From positions 1-54,586 of the forward strand of contig NZ_VANS01000009.1 of the NCBI RefSeq assembly GCF_005887615.1: a stretch of DNA of 54,586 nt. Reading direction: 5' to 3'. Of the stretch, positions 15,884-24,756 are shown one piece after another. Position numbers and translations under genes: made by a program. The DNA is from Sulfitobacter sabulilitoris. Its GTDB lineage: Bacteria; Pseudomonadota; Alphaproteobacteria; Rhodobacterales; Rhodobacteraceae. The notes beneath the pieces are model-generated. The model was not told where the DNA came from. It made no database searches and saw nothing but the letters and a program-made list of their open reading frames with translations. Position 1 is the stretch's first letter. Each line of letters starts with the position of its first letter.

Positions 15884-16708
15884 ATGTCGAACCAGCCGCC
15901 CCCCGTGCCCTCTGCACCATTGGAACAGGATGCGCTGCGGGCCCGCAAGTTCCGGACATCGCGGACGATCACGGCCCTGATGCTCAGAGAGATGTCGACG
16001 ACCTATGGCCGGTCCCCGGGGGGCTATCTGTGGGCCGTTCTCGATCCCGTGGCCGGTCTGTTCCTGCTGTCGGCGGTCTTCGCCGTCGCCTTCAGTGCCC
16101 CGCCGCTCGGGACCAGCTTCCCGCTCTTCTACGCGACCGGCTACCTGCCCTTCATGATGTTCAACGACGTCGCCAACAAGATGGCCACGTCGGTCAATTT
16201 CTCGAAGCCCTTGCTGGCCTATCCCGCGGTGACGTTCCTTGATGCGCTGATCGCGCGGTTTTTGCTGAACGTGCTGACGCATGCGATGGTCGCCTATATC
16301 ATTTTCTCCACCCTGGTTTTCGTCTTCGGCGCCCGCGCCCAGATCGACTTGCCCGCGATCCTGCTCAGCACCGCGATGACCGCCGCACTGGGGATCGGGG
16401 TCGGCACGCTGAACTGCTACCTGATGACAAACTTCCCGATCTGGGAACGCGCCTGGCAGATCGCGACACGCCCGCTTTTCATCATATCGGGGATCTTCTT
16501 CGTCTATGGCGATCTTCCCCCCCTGGGGCGCGAAATCCTTTGGTACAATCCCCTGACACATGTGATCGGCATGATGCGCGTCGGGTTCTACGCGACCTAC
16601 CAGGGCGATTACATCAGCGTCCTTTACGTGGCCTCCATATCGGCATTGACCTTCTGCATGGGGCTGTTGCTGCTGTGGCGGAACCATCGCCGCTTCATGG
16701 AAGGGTGA
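15884..16708 (+). CDS. kpsM: Polysaccharide ABC transporter permease
   Basis: A 274-residue ABC-2 type permease. After a cytoplasmic head it has LREMSTTYGRSPGGYLWAVL, the typical entry to this family, followed by about six hydrophobic segments (for example FLLSAVFAVAF, AMVAYIIFSTLVFVF and LTFCMGLLLLW) and a LWYNPLTHVIGMMR signature near the end. Pairs with KpsT to move polysaccharide over the inner membrane. The ATG at 15884 follows a GGAGAG site. The same frame is open back to 14054, but that is a shadow of the minus-strand genes. A glycosyltransferase starts six bases after its stop. Confidence 0.92.
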   Translation: MSNQPPPVPSAPLEQDALRARKFRTSRTITALMLREMSTTYGRSPGGYLWAVLDPVAGLFLLSAVFAVAFSAPPLGTSFPLFYATGYLPFMMFNDVANKMATSVNFSKPLLAYPAVTFLDALIARFLLNVLTHAMVAYIIFSTLVFVFGARAQIDLPAILLSTAMTAALGIGVGTLNCYLMTNFPIWERAWQIATRPLFIISGIFFVYGDLPPLGREILWYNPLTHVIGMMRVGFYATYQGDYISVLYVASISALTFCMGLLLLWRNHRRFMEG

Positions 16709-16714
16709 CAGACC

Positions 16715-19216
16715 GTGCTGCGCCGCCTTCTGGGGCTGTTCGACCGTTACTGCGCCCAGAACCTTTTCATGCGCCTGCCCGGTTTTCCGCTGGAGGTTTC
16801 CGGCGCTGTCGTCGGAGAGGTCACGCAGATCGCCCGGCGCGGAAACCGGCTGGAGATCACGGGGGCCGCGCAGGCAGGGCGTGTCACGCTGCACTGTGGA
16901 GAAGACCGGGTTTCGACCGTGCCGCGCCGCGATCCCGCGCGCCCGGACGCCGCGGGGCGCTTCGTGCTGGATCTGCCCGTATCCGATGGCGCCTTGCAGT
17001 TGTCTCTCGACCGGACTGACGCCCATGTCTTCGCCTTGCCCCGGTTCCCGGCCCGGGCGTACCGGGTGTCGCGGTGGCGATTGGTGCCGCGGTTCGGGCT
17101 GGGGCTGTTGCGCGCCTCGCCGTTGATCCTGCTCTGGGCGGTCAAGAAAACCCCGGCCCTGCGCCCGCGCATCCGCGAGGCGCTTGGATTTTGGGTTCTG
17201 CCTTCGGCGCGGGGGCTTGCCCCGGATATCTTTGCAGGTTCGCCGGCCGGACCGCCCCTGCCGGAGGTGGAGGTGACCTGCGTGCTGCCGGTCTATGATG
17301 CCTTCGACCTTCTGCCCGATGTGCTGGACCGCGTGTGCCGCCACACGGATGTGCCCTGGCACCTGGTCATCATCGAGGACGCATCGCCCGACCCGGCCGT
17401 CCGGCCGTTCCTGCGCGATTGGGCAGACGCCCGGAACCGGGATCGCCCCGGCTGCGTGACCTTGCTTGAGAACGCGGTCAACCTCGGCTTCATCGGCAGC
17501 GTCAACCGGGGCTTCGAGCAGGCCTTGCCCCGGGGGGGGCCGGTGATCTTGCTCAATGCCGACGCGTTCGTGCCGCACGGCTGGGCCAGCCGCCTGATCG
17601 GGCCCCTGCTTGCCGATCCTTCGGTGGCCAGCGTGACCCCGATGTCGAACGATGCCGAAATCTTCTCGGTTCCCGTGATCTGCGCCCGCGGTGATCTGGC
17701 CCCCGGGCAGGGCGACGCGGTGGATGCGGTCGCCCGACGATTCGCCCCCGGCGCAGGGGATGCCCCCGCGCCCACGGGTGTCGGGTTCTGCATGGCCCTG
17801 GGGGCGGACTGGCTGGCCCGGGTGCCGCGCTTCGACACGGCTTTCGGCCGGGGATACGGCGAAGAGGTCGATTGGTGCCGACGGACGCAGGCGCTGGGGG
17901 GCAGACATCTGGGCGTGGCCAACCTGTTTGTCGAACACCGCGGCGGCGCGTCTTTCGGATCGGATGAGAAACGCCGGCTGATCGCGGCCAACAGCGATAC
18001 GATCAGCATCCGCTACCCCGCATATGACATCGAGGTGCAGGACCACCTGCGCAGCGATCCCATGACCACGCCACGGCTGGCGCTTGCCATCGCCTGGCTG
18101 GCGGCCGGGGCAGGGGACCGGCCCGTGCCGATCTACCTGGCGCATGCGATGGGCGGCGGGGTGGAGCATTACCAGCGCCAGAGACTGGATCGGGATATCG
18201 CCCGGCTGGGCGGGGGGGTCGTGCTGCGGGTCGGCACCGCGCTGCGCTGGCGATTGGAACTGCATTGCGCCATGGGGGTGACCATGGGCGAAACCGACGA
18301 TTTCGCGCTGATCGTATCGATGCTGACGCCGCTGACCCGGCGGCGCGTCGTCTATTCCTGCGCCGTCGGCGACAGCGACCCGGTGACGATCCCGGACCGG
18401 TTGCTGGACCTCGTCGACGATCCCGGCGCCACCACCGCTGAACTGGAGATCCTGTTCCACGATTTCTACCCGCTCAGCCCGTCGTTCAACCTGCTGGGGC
18501 AGGACGGGATGTTTCACGGGGTGCCCGGGTCGCAGACGCAAGACAGCGTCCACCGGGCCAGGCGACCGGATGGCAGCCCGGTCAGCTTGCGGGACTGGCG
18601 CGCGGCCTGGGGCCGGTTGATTGCGCGGGCCGATAGCATCCTGACGTTTTCGGCAGACAGCAGGACCCATGTGCTTGCCGTCTGGCCCGAGGCCGCGCCG
18701 CGCATCACCGTGACCCCGCACGAATTGCATCATGCCATACCGCGCCTGCTGCCGCGGGTCGGCGCAAAGCCGGTCGTGGGCGTCCTGGGCAATCTCAACC
18801 GCCAGAAGGGCAGTGCGCTGATCGCGGAGGCAGGCCGTCTCCTGAACGCCGGCACCGGTGACCTCGGGCTGGTGATCATCGGCGACACCGATCCGGCCTG
18901 TCCGCCCGCGCAGGGGGTAAAGGTGCATGGCGAATACAGGTTGCAGGACCTGGCGATCCTGACCCGCCGCTACCAGATCAGCGCGTGGCTGATCCCTTCG
19001 ATCTGCCCGGAGACATTTTCATATACGACGCACGAGGCGCTGGCGACGGGCCTGCCCGTGTTCTGCCTTGATCTGGGCGCGCAGGCCGAAGCCGTGCGCG
19101 CCGCCGTGGGCAAGGATGGCCCCCAGGGGCATGTGATTGCCCGCCATGCGTCCCTGCACGATCAGGCACAGGCGGTTCTCGACAGGCTGCGCGCTGTCTT
19201 GCTCGCCGGGCGCTGA
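16715..19216 (+). CDS. Bifunctional glycosyltransferase (GT2 plus GT4-like)
   Basis: An 833-residue fusion. Residues ~1-180 are a head domain of unknown role. Residues ~185-430 are a GT2 domain of the rhamnosyltransferase/WbbL type: VTCVLPVYDAFD, IIEDASPD, LLNADAFVP as the DxD-type metal site, and YGEEVDWCRRTQALGG. Residues ~465-833 are GT-B-like, beginning YLAHAMGGGVEHY and including VVGVLGNLNRQKGS and a sugar-nucleotide region around TTHEALATGLPVFCLD. The GTG at 16715 lies six bases after kpsM, so the two are probably co-transcribed. Next to the rml operon a rhamnosyl donor is likely for one domain, by context only. Confidence 0.8.
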   Translation: MLRRLLGLFDRYCAQNLFMRLPGFPLEVSGAVVGEVTQIARRGNRLEITGAAQAGRVTLHCGEDRVSTVPRRDPARPDAAGRFVLDLPVSDGALQLSLDRTDAHVFALPRFPARAYRVSRWRLVPRFGLGLLRASPLILLWAVKKTPALRPRIREALGFWVLPSARGLAPDIFAGSPAGPPLPEVEVTCVLPVYDAFDLLPDVLDRVCRHTDVPWHLVIIEDASPDPAVRPFLRDWADARNRDRPGCVTLLENAVNLGFIGSVNRGFEQALPRGGPVILLNADAFVPHGWASRLIGPLLADPSVASVTPMSNDAEIFSVPVICARGDLAPGQGDAVDAVARRFAPGAGDAPAPTGVGFCMALGADWLARVPRFDTAFGRGYGEEVDWCRRTQALGGRHLGVANLFVEHRGGASFGSDEKRRLIAANSDTISIRYPAYDIEVQDHLRSDPMTTPRLALAIAWLAAGAGDRPVPIYLAHAMGGGVEHYQRQRLDRDIARLGGGVVLRVGTALRWRLELHCAMGVTMGETDDFALIVSMLTPLTRRRVVYSCAVGDSDPVTIPDRLLDLVDDPGATTAELEILFHDFYPLSPSFNLLGQDGMFHGVPGSQTQDSVHRARRPDGSPVSLRDWRAAWGRLIARADSILTFSADSRTHVLAVWPEAAPRITVTPHELHHAIPRLLPRVGAKPVVGVLGNLNRQKGSALIAEAGRLLNAGTGDLGLVIIGDTDPACPPAQGVKVHGEYRLQDLAILTRRYQISAWLIPSICPETFSYTTHEALATGLPVFCLDLGAQAEAVRAAVGKDGPQGHVIARHASLHDQAQAVLDRLRAVLLAGR

Positions 19217-19220
19217 CCCT

Positions 19221-19233
19221 GCCCCGCCGGGGC
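19221..19233. terminator. Small convergent hairpin
   Basis: GCCCC (19221-19225), GCC loop, GGGGC (19229-19233) lies in the 29 bases between two convergent stop codons. It is short and lacks a T-run, so its effect is doubtful. Confidence 0.3.
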
Positions 19234-19245
19234 CCGGCCTTCGCA

Positions 19246-19566
19246 TCATCCGGCGGACGGTACGCCCGAGCCGGTGAAGGGCGGCAGGGCGACGGGGCCA
19301 TCCTCCGTCAGGGCGAGGGCGGCGGGAAACAGGGTTTCGCCGGGCGCGTCGGCGGCATGGGGCAGGATCACCGCCAGCCGAAGTACGCCGTTGATGCGGG
19401 TCACCTCCGAGACCAGATGATCGCATCCAAAGGTCCCGGAGGGCAGGCTGGCCCCTTCGGCAACGTGCGAGAAATCGCAGACCTTGCCGTTGATCGTCAA
19501 GGTTTCGCCTGCCCGGTGCAGCGTCAGTTCCGTCTCCAGACGTGTCGGAAAAAGGGTGATATGCAT
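19246..19566 (-). CDS. Small protein coupled to the DUF2793 fibre gene
   Basis: A 106-residue protein of unknown family, mostly beta-strand by eye with FGCDHLVSEVTRINGVLRLAVILPH in the middle and a Pro-rich end. It lies directly behind the DUF2793 gene, with the TGA of that gene overlapping an ATG at 19578 (TGATG). Two starts are possible: 19578, coupled by that overlap, or 19566, which has GGAGGG four bases upstream and gives MHITLFPTRLETELTL. I use 19566. Its close coupling suggests a partner, chaperone or accessory of the fibre-like protein. Confidence 0.65.
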   Translation of the reverse strand: MHITLFPTRLETELTLHRAGETLTINGKVCDFSHVAEGASLPSGTFGCDHLVSEVTRINGVLRLAVILPHAADAPGETLFPAALALTEDGPVALPPFTGSGVPSAG

Positions 19567-19577
19567 GATGCCCTCCA

Positions 19578-21002
19578 TCAGAACCAACGACCGGTCGCGA
19601 CCGCGTTGATGCGAAAGACCTTGTCCGACGTCCCCTTGTTGGCATAGCCGATGATGCTGTTGGTGCCGATCCCGCTTTGTGCGGAAACGCCGAAATGCTG
19701 GGCGGCATACGTGATGTCCGCCGCGGCCCCCGAGGACGATCCGGTCGCCGTCACAACGGCCGTTCCCGCGACGAAAGCTGCGGGAAAGGCCCAGGTGAGA
19801 CTGCCGCTCGCGTTCGCCGGAACCGTGGTGTTCAGCAGGTCGATGCCGCTGCACGTCTGGGTGCCGTCGGCAAAACGGACATAGCTGCCGCTGGCATTGC
19901 CGCCGCGTTCGATGATGCTGCCGGTCGGTGTTCCGCCCGACTGGGACACCGCTCCGAGGATCAGTTCGTTGGTCAGCAGACGGGTCCAGTAGATCGGACT
20001 GGTATCGCTGGATTGCGCCCCGAACCAGGCGCGCAGCGCATTGATGCCGGTGGTGCGCAGACTGATGAAGGACCGCCGGCCGTCGGCCTGCGACTGCATC
20101 ACCAGCAGGGTGTGAAGCCAGGCCGCGGATTCCGGCCCGTCGGGCAGGGCCGTTCCCAGATAGGTGTACATTCCCGGTTTCAACGCACGCTGGTGCAACG
20201 GCGTGCCCCCCGCAAGGACAAGCGGCGCGCCCACCCCGAAAGCGCCGACTTTCATCAGCCTGCCGGAGGTGGCGTCCTCCTCGTGCGACTGCACCGCCGA
20301 TCCGGTCACCGGCAGGTTGATCTCGGCGCTGGTGTCGGTCAGCCGTATCCGCTCGGATCCCGCGGGTGACAGGGACATGTCGCCGGCCACCGGATCGACG
20401 CGCAACGCCTGGTTCCAGGTGGTGCCGTCGGCGCTGACCTTCAGCGACCAGCCATCCTCTCCTGCAAGGCCCATTTCGGCCCGCCCCGAAAAGCCGCTTT
20501 GAAACAGCAGGCTTGCGGTGTCAGCCGGGCCCGCCTTGTTCAGCTTCAGCTGATGTCCCGCGCCGGCGTGATTGAACAGCGTGGCGGGGCTGCTGACGGA
20601 CAGCCGGTTCGTGGCATCCGGATCCGCCGAAATTCCCAGTCGTGCCGCCAGCAGTTGCGCGCTGGCGCCGTCCTGCCAGCCCTCATCGGTATAGGTAACC
20701 CGCGTGCCCTGCGACACGACATAGGCGGACCAGCCCGTCCGCGGGGAAATGAATTGCCAGCTGTCGCCATGGAAAACGGCGATCTCCCCATCCCGTCCTG
20801 CCCAGGCGCCAGTGCTGCCGTCGGCCACGATAAAGCATGCACCTTCATCCGGGGCGGCGGGCGGCAGGGTCAGGCTGCGGTCCTCGACGACAGCCTGCAC
20901 CAGCACATCCAGTCGCCGGATCGCTTCGTTATGGGTTACGTGCTTCTGGGCCTGCGCGGGTTGAATGAACGGCAGGGCCAGCTTCGGGGATATGTCGGAC
21001 AT
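19578..21002 (-). CDS. DUF2793 phage-tail-fibre/spike-like protein
   Basis: A 474-residue protein. The N-terminal ~110 residues (LALPFIQPAQAQKHVTHNEAI, then GACFIVADGSTGAWAGRDGEIAVF and a GWSAYV segment) are the DUF2793 domain found in Rhodobacterales prophage and gene-transfer-agent contexts. The C-terminal part contains GSYVRFADGTQTCSG and SLTWAFPAAF, a pattern common at the tips of phage tail fibres. The start at 21002 is set by a GGAGGTGG ribosome site; an open frame extends to 21056. No other phage gene is nearby and the two-gene unit is opposite in direction to its neighbours. A carbohydrate-binding or surface-displayed role is inference. Confidence 0.8.
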   Translation of the reverse strand: MSDISPKLALPFIQPAQAQKHVTHNEAIRRLDVLVQAVVEDRSLTLPPAAPDEGACFIVADGSTGAWAGRDGEIAVFHGDSWQFISPRTGWSAYVVSQGTRVTYTDEGWQDGASAQLLAARLGISADPDATNRLSVSSPATLFNHAGAGHQLKLNKAGPADTASLLFQSGFSGRAEMGLAGEDGWSLKVSADGTTWNQALRVDPVAGDMSLSPAGSERIRLTDTSAEINLPVTGSAVQSHEEDATSGRLMKVGAFGVGAPLVLAGGTPLHQRALKPGMYTYLGTALPDGPESAAWLHTLLVMQSQADGRRSFISLRTTGINALRAWFGAQSSDTSPIYWTRLLTNELILGAVSQSGGTPTGSIIERGGNASGSYVRFADGTQTCSGIDLLNTTVPANASGSLTWAFPAAFVAGTAVVTATGSSSGAAADITYAAQHFGVSAQSGIGTNSIIGYANKGTSDKVFRINAVATGRWF

Positions 21003-21180
21003 CACCACCTCCAGAGCTTCGGACAGGGCGAAGATGTAGGAAAAAGGAGGTAACAAGCGGTTAGACCGGCGTGCGTTGCGTCATCGGATCATTGCACAGG
21101 CCAATCGCTTCGGGCATCTAGCATGGCAGCCAGAACCGCCCTGGCCGCCGTCAGGCCGGCTCCTCAATTCAAGCAGGCAA
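21003..21180. promoter_or_regulatory. Divergent intergenic region before the DUF2793 unit and the GT2 gene
   Basis: These 178 bases separate the starts of the minus-strand DUF2793 gene and the plus-strand GT2 gene, so promoters for both must be here or further out. I see the GGAGGTGG ribosome site of the fibre gene next to 21002 and no clear promoter motif or operator. Confidence 0.3.
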
Positions 21181-22116
21181 ATGTCCCAGACTTCGCGCCA
21201 TATCACCATTCTGCTTTGCACCTACAACGGCGCGCGCTTCTTGCCGGAACAGCTTGCCTCCTACCTGGAGCAAACCCATCGAAACTGGTCGCTCTGGATC
21301 AGCGACGATGGCTCGACAGATGCAACACTGGACATCCTGCGGGCCTTTCAGCGCGACCACGGGGCCGCGCATGACATTCGTATCCTGCAAGGGCCGAGCC
21401 AAGGCAGGGCGGTGCTGAATTTCATGTCGCTTGTCTGCCATCCGGACCTTCCCGAAGGGCTGGTCGCGCTGTCGGACCAGGATGACATCTGGCTTCCCGA
21501 AAAACTGGAGCGCGCGCTGTCCCGAATCCCCGAAACACTGTCCGGGCCAATGATTTATTCCGCACAGAGCTACTACATCGACGATGCGGGCAACCGGCTC
21601 AGCAAGTCCGTGGTGCGCCCTCATCCGCCGGCCTTTTCAAATGCCGTGATGCAAAACATCATGAGCGGTCACAGCACCGTGCTCAATCCGGCGGCGCTTG
21701 CCCTGGTCCGGCAGGCGGGTGTCCCGCAACGGATCGAATACCATGACTGGTGGCTTTCCCTCTTGATCACCGCCGCCGGCGGGCGCGCGGTCGTGGATCG
21801 CGCCTGGGTCATTCACTACCGCCAGCATGGCGCGAACGTGCTGGGGGCGCCGGGCGGGGTCCGGGCGGGTCTCTACCGTATCCGGCGCATTCTGGGCAAC
21901 GACTATGGCAACTGGATCACGGCCAACATCCGGGCCCTGCAAGAGGTCTCGGAGTTGCTGACAGCCGAACATGGCGCGTCTGTCCGGATGTTCCTCGATG
22001 CCCCCGTCCGGGCCGGGCCGGGCCGGGTGCGCCTGTTGCGCAGGTTGGGTTTTCACCGCCAGAGCCGATCCGCCACGATGCTGGTCTACATCGCCGCGTT
22101 CCTGGGAAAACTCTGA
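21181..22116 (+). CDS. GT2 family glycosyltransferase
   Basis: A 311-residue GT-A enzyme. ITILLCTYNGARFLPEQL opens the fold, ISDDGSTDAT binds nucleotide sugar, and LSDQDDIWLPEKLERAL is the classic metal-binding region of rhamnosyl- and related transferases acting on O-antigen or exopolysaccharide. A late HDWWLSLLITAAG segment is also family-typical. I start at the ATG at 21181, giving MSQTSRHITILL; an open frame upstream to 21076 adds 35 unlikely residues. It is followed by a 161-base gap and then a three-gene unit. The donor sugar is not determined. Confidence 0.85.
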   Translation: MSQTSRHITILLCTYNGARFLPEQLASYLEQTHRNWSLWISDDGSTDATLDILRAFQRDHGAAHDIRILQGPSQGRAVLNFMSLVCHPDLPEGLVALSDQDDIWLPEKLERALSRIPETLSGPMIYSAQSYYIDDAGNRLSKSVVRPHPPAFSNAVMQNIMSGHSTVLNPAALALVRQAGVPQRIEYHDWWLSLLITAAGGRAVVDRAWVIHYRQHGANVLGAPGGVRAGLYRIRRILGNDYGNWITANIRALQEVSELLTAEHGASVRMFLDAPVRAGPGRVRLLRRLGFHRQSRSATMLVYIAAFLGKL

Positions 22117-22277
22117 AAAATCCCGTGTTATGCCGGCTTGGGATCGGGGTTTGCCAAATCGCTCCGGCACGGTGTCGCGGGGCGTGGCGAAAAAACCGCC
22201 GTCGCGCCAAAAGAGTTGTTCCCGCTATGGCCGGGTGCAATAAGTGAGCCGGTATTGATGAGTGGAAAGCTCGGAAA

Positions 22278-23618
22278 GTGAGTAGTGACATGCCTCTCGG
22301 ATCAGAACAGCAGACAGCTGCTTCAGACATGCACCTATTCACCGCCCAGGGCACAGATATCGACGACATAAAAAAGAGGGTCGGCCACCTCGCGCCGGAC
22401 GGTCCGCAGATCGACGCGTTTTCCCATGCCGCGGTGGCCCAGGCCCTGGACAACGATCTCACCCCCGTCATCGTCTTTCAAAACGCCGGCAACGCCATCG
22501 CCAGGGCAATGGCCGACGGTGTACGCCCCTCCGAGGCATTGGCGGGATGGTGTCGCGATGTCACCGAGATCCTGCAGGTCCAGCGCAAGAACCGCCGCCG
22601 GATGGTACTGGTTGAAGACGTCTATCTGGCTCGGGCGCCCCAAGACGAACTGCAGAGCCTGCTGGACCGGTTTTCCCTGACGGCCTCCGCCCCGGTCGAT
22701 GCATCCCCGGCCGGGTCCGATCCCGTGTCTTTCTGTCTTGCACTGAATATGGTCCAGACGTCGTCCGCGGCCCGCGCGCTGAGTGCGGAGCTGGAGGCAA
22801 GCAGCCTGTCCCATGCCGCGCCGTCGGTGACCGCCGACAGTATCGATGCGGCGTTCCGGGCCGTCCAGGAGACCGCCGCCGCGGCGCAGGACCGGGATCG
22901 TCATGCCGCAAGCCTCGCCGGGGTCCGGTCCGAGGTCCTGGCGTTGAAAGAGGGCGAGGCGGGGCTGCAGGATCGGATCGCGGCCGCAGAGGCGGCGGCG
23001 AAGGCCGACAAGGAGGCGCGGGCGGCGGCGGAACAGGACGTCACCCGTTTGGAACAGGCGCTCAAACGGGGGGCGGCATCCGACGGCGAACAGGCACGCC
23101 AACTTGTCGAAGCCTCGGAGCGCGAGGCGATCGCCTTGGAAGAGAGAGAGCTGCACCAGGCACATCTGATGCAGTTGCAGGCCGAGATTGCCGCCTGCAT
23201 GGAGCGGGAGACGTATCTGCAAAACCGTCTCTCCGCCGCCCGGCAGCAGGGCGAGGAATACGAGACCCGTCTTGCCGAGATGAAAGTGAAGATCAATCAA
23301 GCGCAGCAGGCGCAGAAAACCTCCGAGGACCGCCGCGCCGCTGTGCTTGATCAGGTGTCCGCAGCCGAGGCGCGCAACATGATCCAGTTCAACCAGATCA
23401 AGAGGCTCAACAGGGAGCTGGCACAGAGCCGCTCCCGTCTGGTCGAGGCCGATACGCAGCAGCGGCAGCTTCAGGAGCAGGCGCAGGTCCTGAACGAGCG
23501 CGTTGCGGTGCTAGAGACGGAGCGCGCCAGGATACTGTCGTCGAATTCATGGAACGTGACAAAACCATTGAGAGCGGCGAACAGGATCCTGGGAAGCACG
23601 TCCGGCAAGGAGAAGTAG
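22278..23618 (+). CDS. Coiled-coil protein with C-terminal SNSW-PLR motif
   Basis: A 446-residue protein. Residues ~40-160 are a compact domain (VIVFQNAGNAIARAMADG, then a KNRRRMVLVEDVYL segment). Residues ~200-420 are almost continuous heptad-like Ala/Glu/Arg/Leu sequence, a long coiled coil. The end, ILSSNSWNVTKPLRAANRIL, matches a short motif often seen in proteins of polysaccharide loci. No catalytic motif is visible. I start at GTG 22278, with GGAAA at 22264; ATG 22290 is an alternative. The next gene begins one base after its stop and also has a coiled coil, so the two may form a complex or scaffold. Confidence 0.7.
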   Translation: MSSDMPLGSEQQTAASDMHLFTAQGTDIDDIKKRVGHLAPDGPQIDAFSHAAVAQALDNDLTPVIVFQNAGNAIARAMADGVRPSEALAGWCRDVTEILQVQRKNRRRMVLVEDVYLARAPQDELQSLLDRFSLTASAPVDASPAGSDPVSFCLALNMVQTSSAARALSAELEASSLSHAAPSVTADSIDAAFRAVQETAAAAQDRDRHAASLAGVRSEVLALKEGEAGLQDRIAAAEAAAKADKEARAAAEQDVTRLEQALKRGAASDGEQARQLVEASEREAIALEERELHQAHLMQLQAEIAACMERETYLQNRLSAARQQGEEYETRLAEMKVKINQAQQAQKTSEDRRAAVLDQVSAAEARNMIQFNQIKRLNRELAQSRSRLVEADTQQRQLQEQAQVLNERVAVLETERARILSSNSWNVTKPLRAANRILGSTSGKEK

Positions 23619-23619
23619 A

Positions 23620-24756
23620 ATGCGCGCCTCTGTCCGCGGGACCCTTCTGCATATCGGCTCGGGCGACGGCAGCGAGCTGCCGCTGCATATCGCAACCGGC
23701 GCAGAGCGGATCATTCTGGTCGAACCCAATCCCGAGCATGTCGCGCGGCTCGGGGTCCTGGCCGCGCAGGCGGATAACATCACGGTCCTGCCCCAGGCGA
23801 TTGCCGAACGCGGGACCGAAGCGGAACTGGCGGTCTACAACATGCCCGGTCTCGCGTCTTTCACACCGCCGACCGGCAGCCTGCGGCAGATCTATCCCGG
23901 TTTGCGCATCTCGGGCCGGCATTCCGTCGAGACCCTGACCCCCGCGGATTTGCGGGACCGGCTCGGGGACATGCCGGCTCCCGTCAGGCTGATCCTCGAT
24001 GCCCCCGGAACAGAGACTGTTTTGCTGACGGCATGGCAGGCTGACGACACCCTTTCCGGGATCGACGACATCGAACTGCGCTGCGCGGCAGAGCCCGCCT
24101 TTGAGGGGTCCGCGTCCTGCGCGGAACTGTGCCAGTTGCTGGAGAATGCCTGTTTCGAGCCGAGCGGCCGCGATTTCTCAGACCCCGACTGGCCGGTCCT
24201 GTCTTTCAGGTTCGACCGTGCGGGAGCGGCACTGCGGGCGGAAAAGCTGCGGGTCCGGGCGCTCGAAGAGCGGCTCGCCGAGACCGATGCGGCCCGCGAC
24301 GAGGCCGTTAAATCCGCCGAAACCGCACGAGCGGCGCTGGCAGAGGTTCAGAGCCGGCTGGACGACCTCGGACCCAAGGCGGACTGGCGCGCGGATCGCA
24401 TCAAGCAATTGGAGGAGCAGCACGCCGAGGCCCTGGCCGACCACGCAACCCAGGCCAAGGACCATGCCGCGCTCAAGTCCAATCTCGATCTGGCCTTGCG
24501 GATGCAGGCGATGAGTGCCGCCGATCTTTCCGATCTGCGCAAACGCTACGAGACGCTTCTGGCCCGCAAGGAAGGCCAGGACAATCTGATCTCCCAACTC
24601 GTGGTCAGGCTGGAGGAAGCGTCAGGGCATTTGCGGGGCCTGGCCGCCGATCAGGCTTTCGCGCCCGACGCCCTGCCCGCAACCTCCTCGGCCACCCCCG
24701 AAGATCCCGAACCCGCGACGAAAAAGGCGGGATCCCCCCGGAAAGCCCGCGGATGA
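23620..24756 (+). CDS. FkbM-like methyltransferase domain protein with coiled-coil tail
   Basis: A 378-residue protein. The first ~190 residues resemble a SAM-binding Rossmann domain of the FkbM type: TLLHIGSGDGSELP as the glycine loop and IILVEPNPEHVARL as the acidic strand end. The expected downstream residues for catalysis are not obvious, so it may bind but not methylate. Residues ~210-345 form a charged coiled coil, and the tail is Pro/Ala/Lys-rich. It starts one base after the preceding coiled-coil gene and overlaps the sulfotransferase by four bases (ATGA at 24753), so the three are translationally linked. Confidence 0.65.
   Translation: MRASVRGTLLHIGSGDGSELPLHIATGAERIILVEPNPEHVARLGVLAAQADNITVLPQAIAERGTEAELAVYNMPGLASFTPPTGSLRQIYPGLRISGRHSVETLTPADLRDRLGDMPAPVRLILDAPGTETVLLTAWQADDTLSGIDDIELRCAAEPAFEGSASCAELCQLLENACFEPSGRDFSDPDWPVLSFRFDRAGAALRAEKLRVRALEERLAETDAARDEAVKSAETARAALAEVQSRLDDLGPKADWRADRIKQLEEQHAEALADHATQAKDHAALKSNLDLALRMQAMSAADLSDLRKRYETLLARKEGQDNLISQLVVRLEEASGHLRGLAADQAFAPDALPATSSATPEDPEPATKKAGSPRKARG

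Noticed and set aside
15767-18928. Upstream extension of the kpsE frame to a 1532-codon open frame
   Set aside because: It runs antisense to kpsM and the bifunctional glycosyltransferase, both with clear motifs. Only 14330-15766 matches a protein family.
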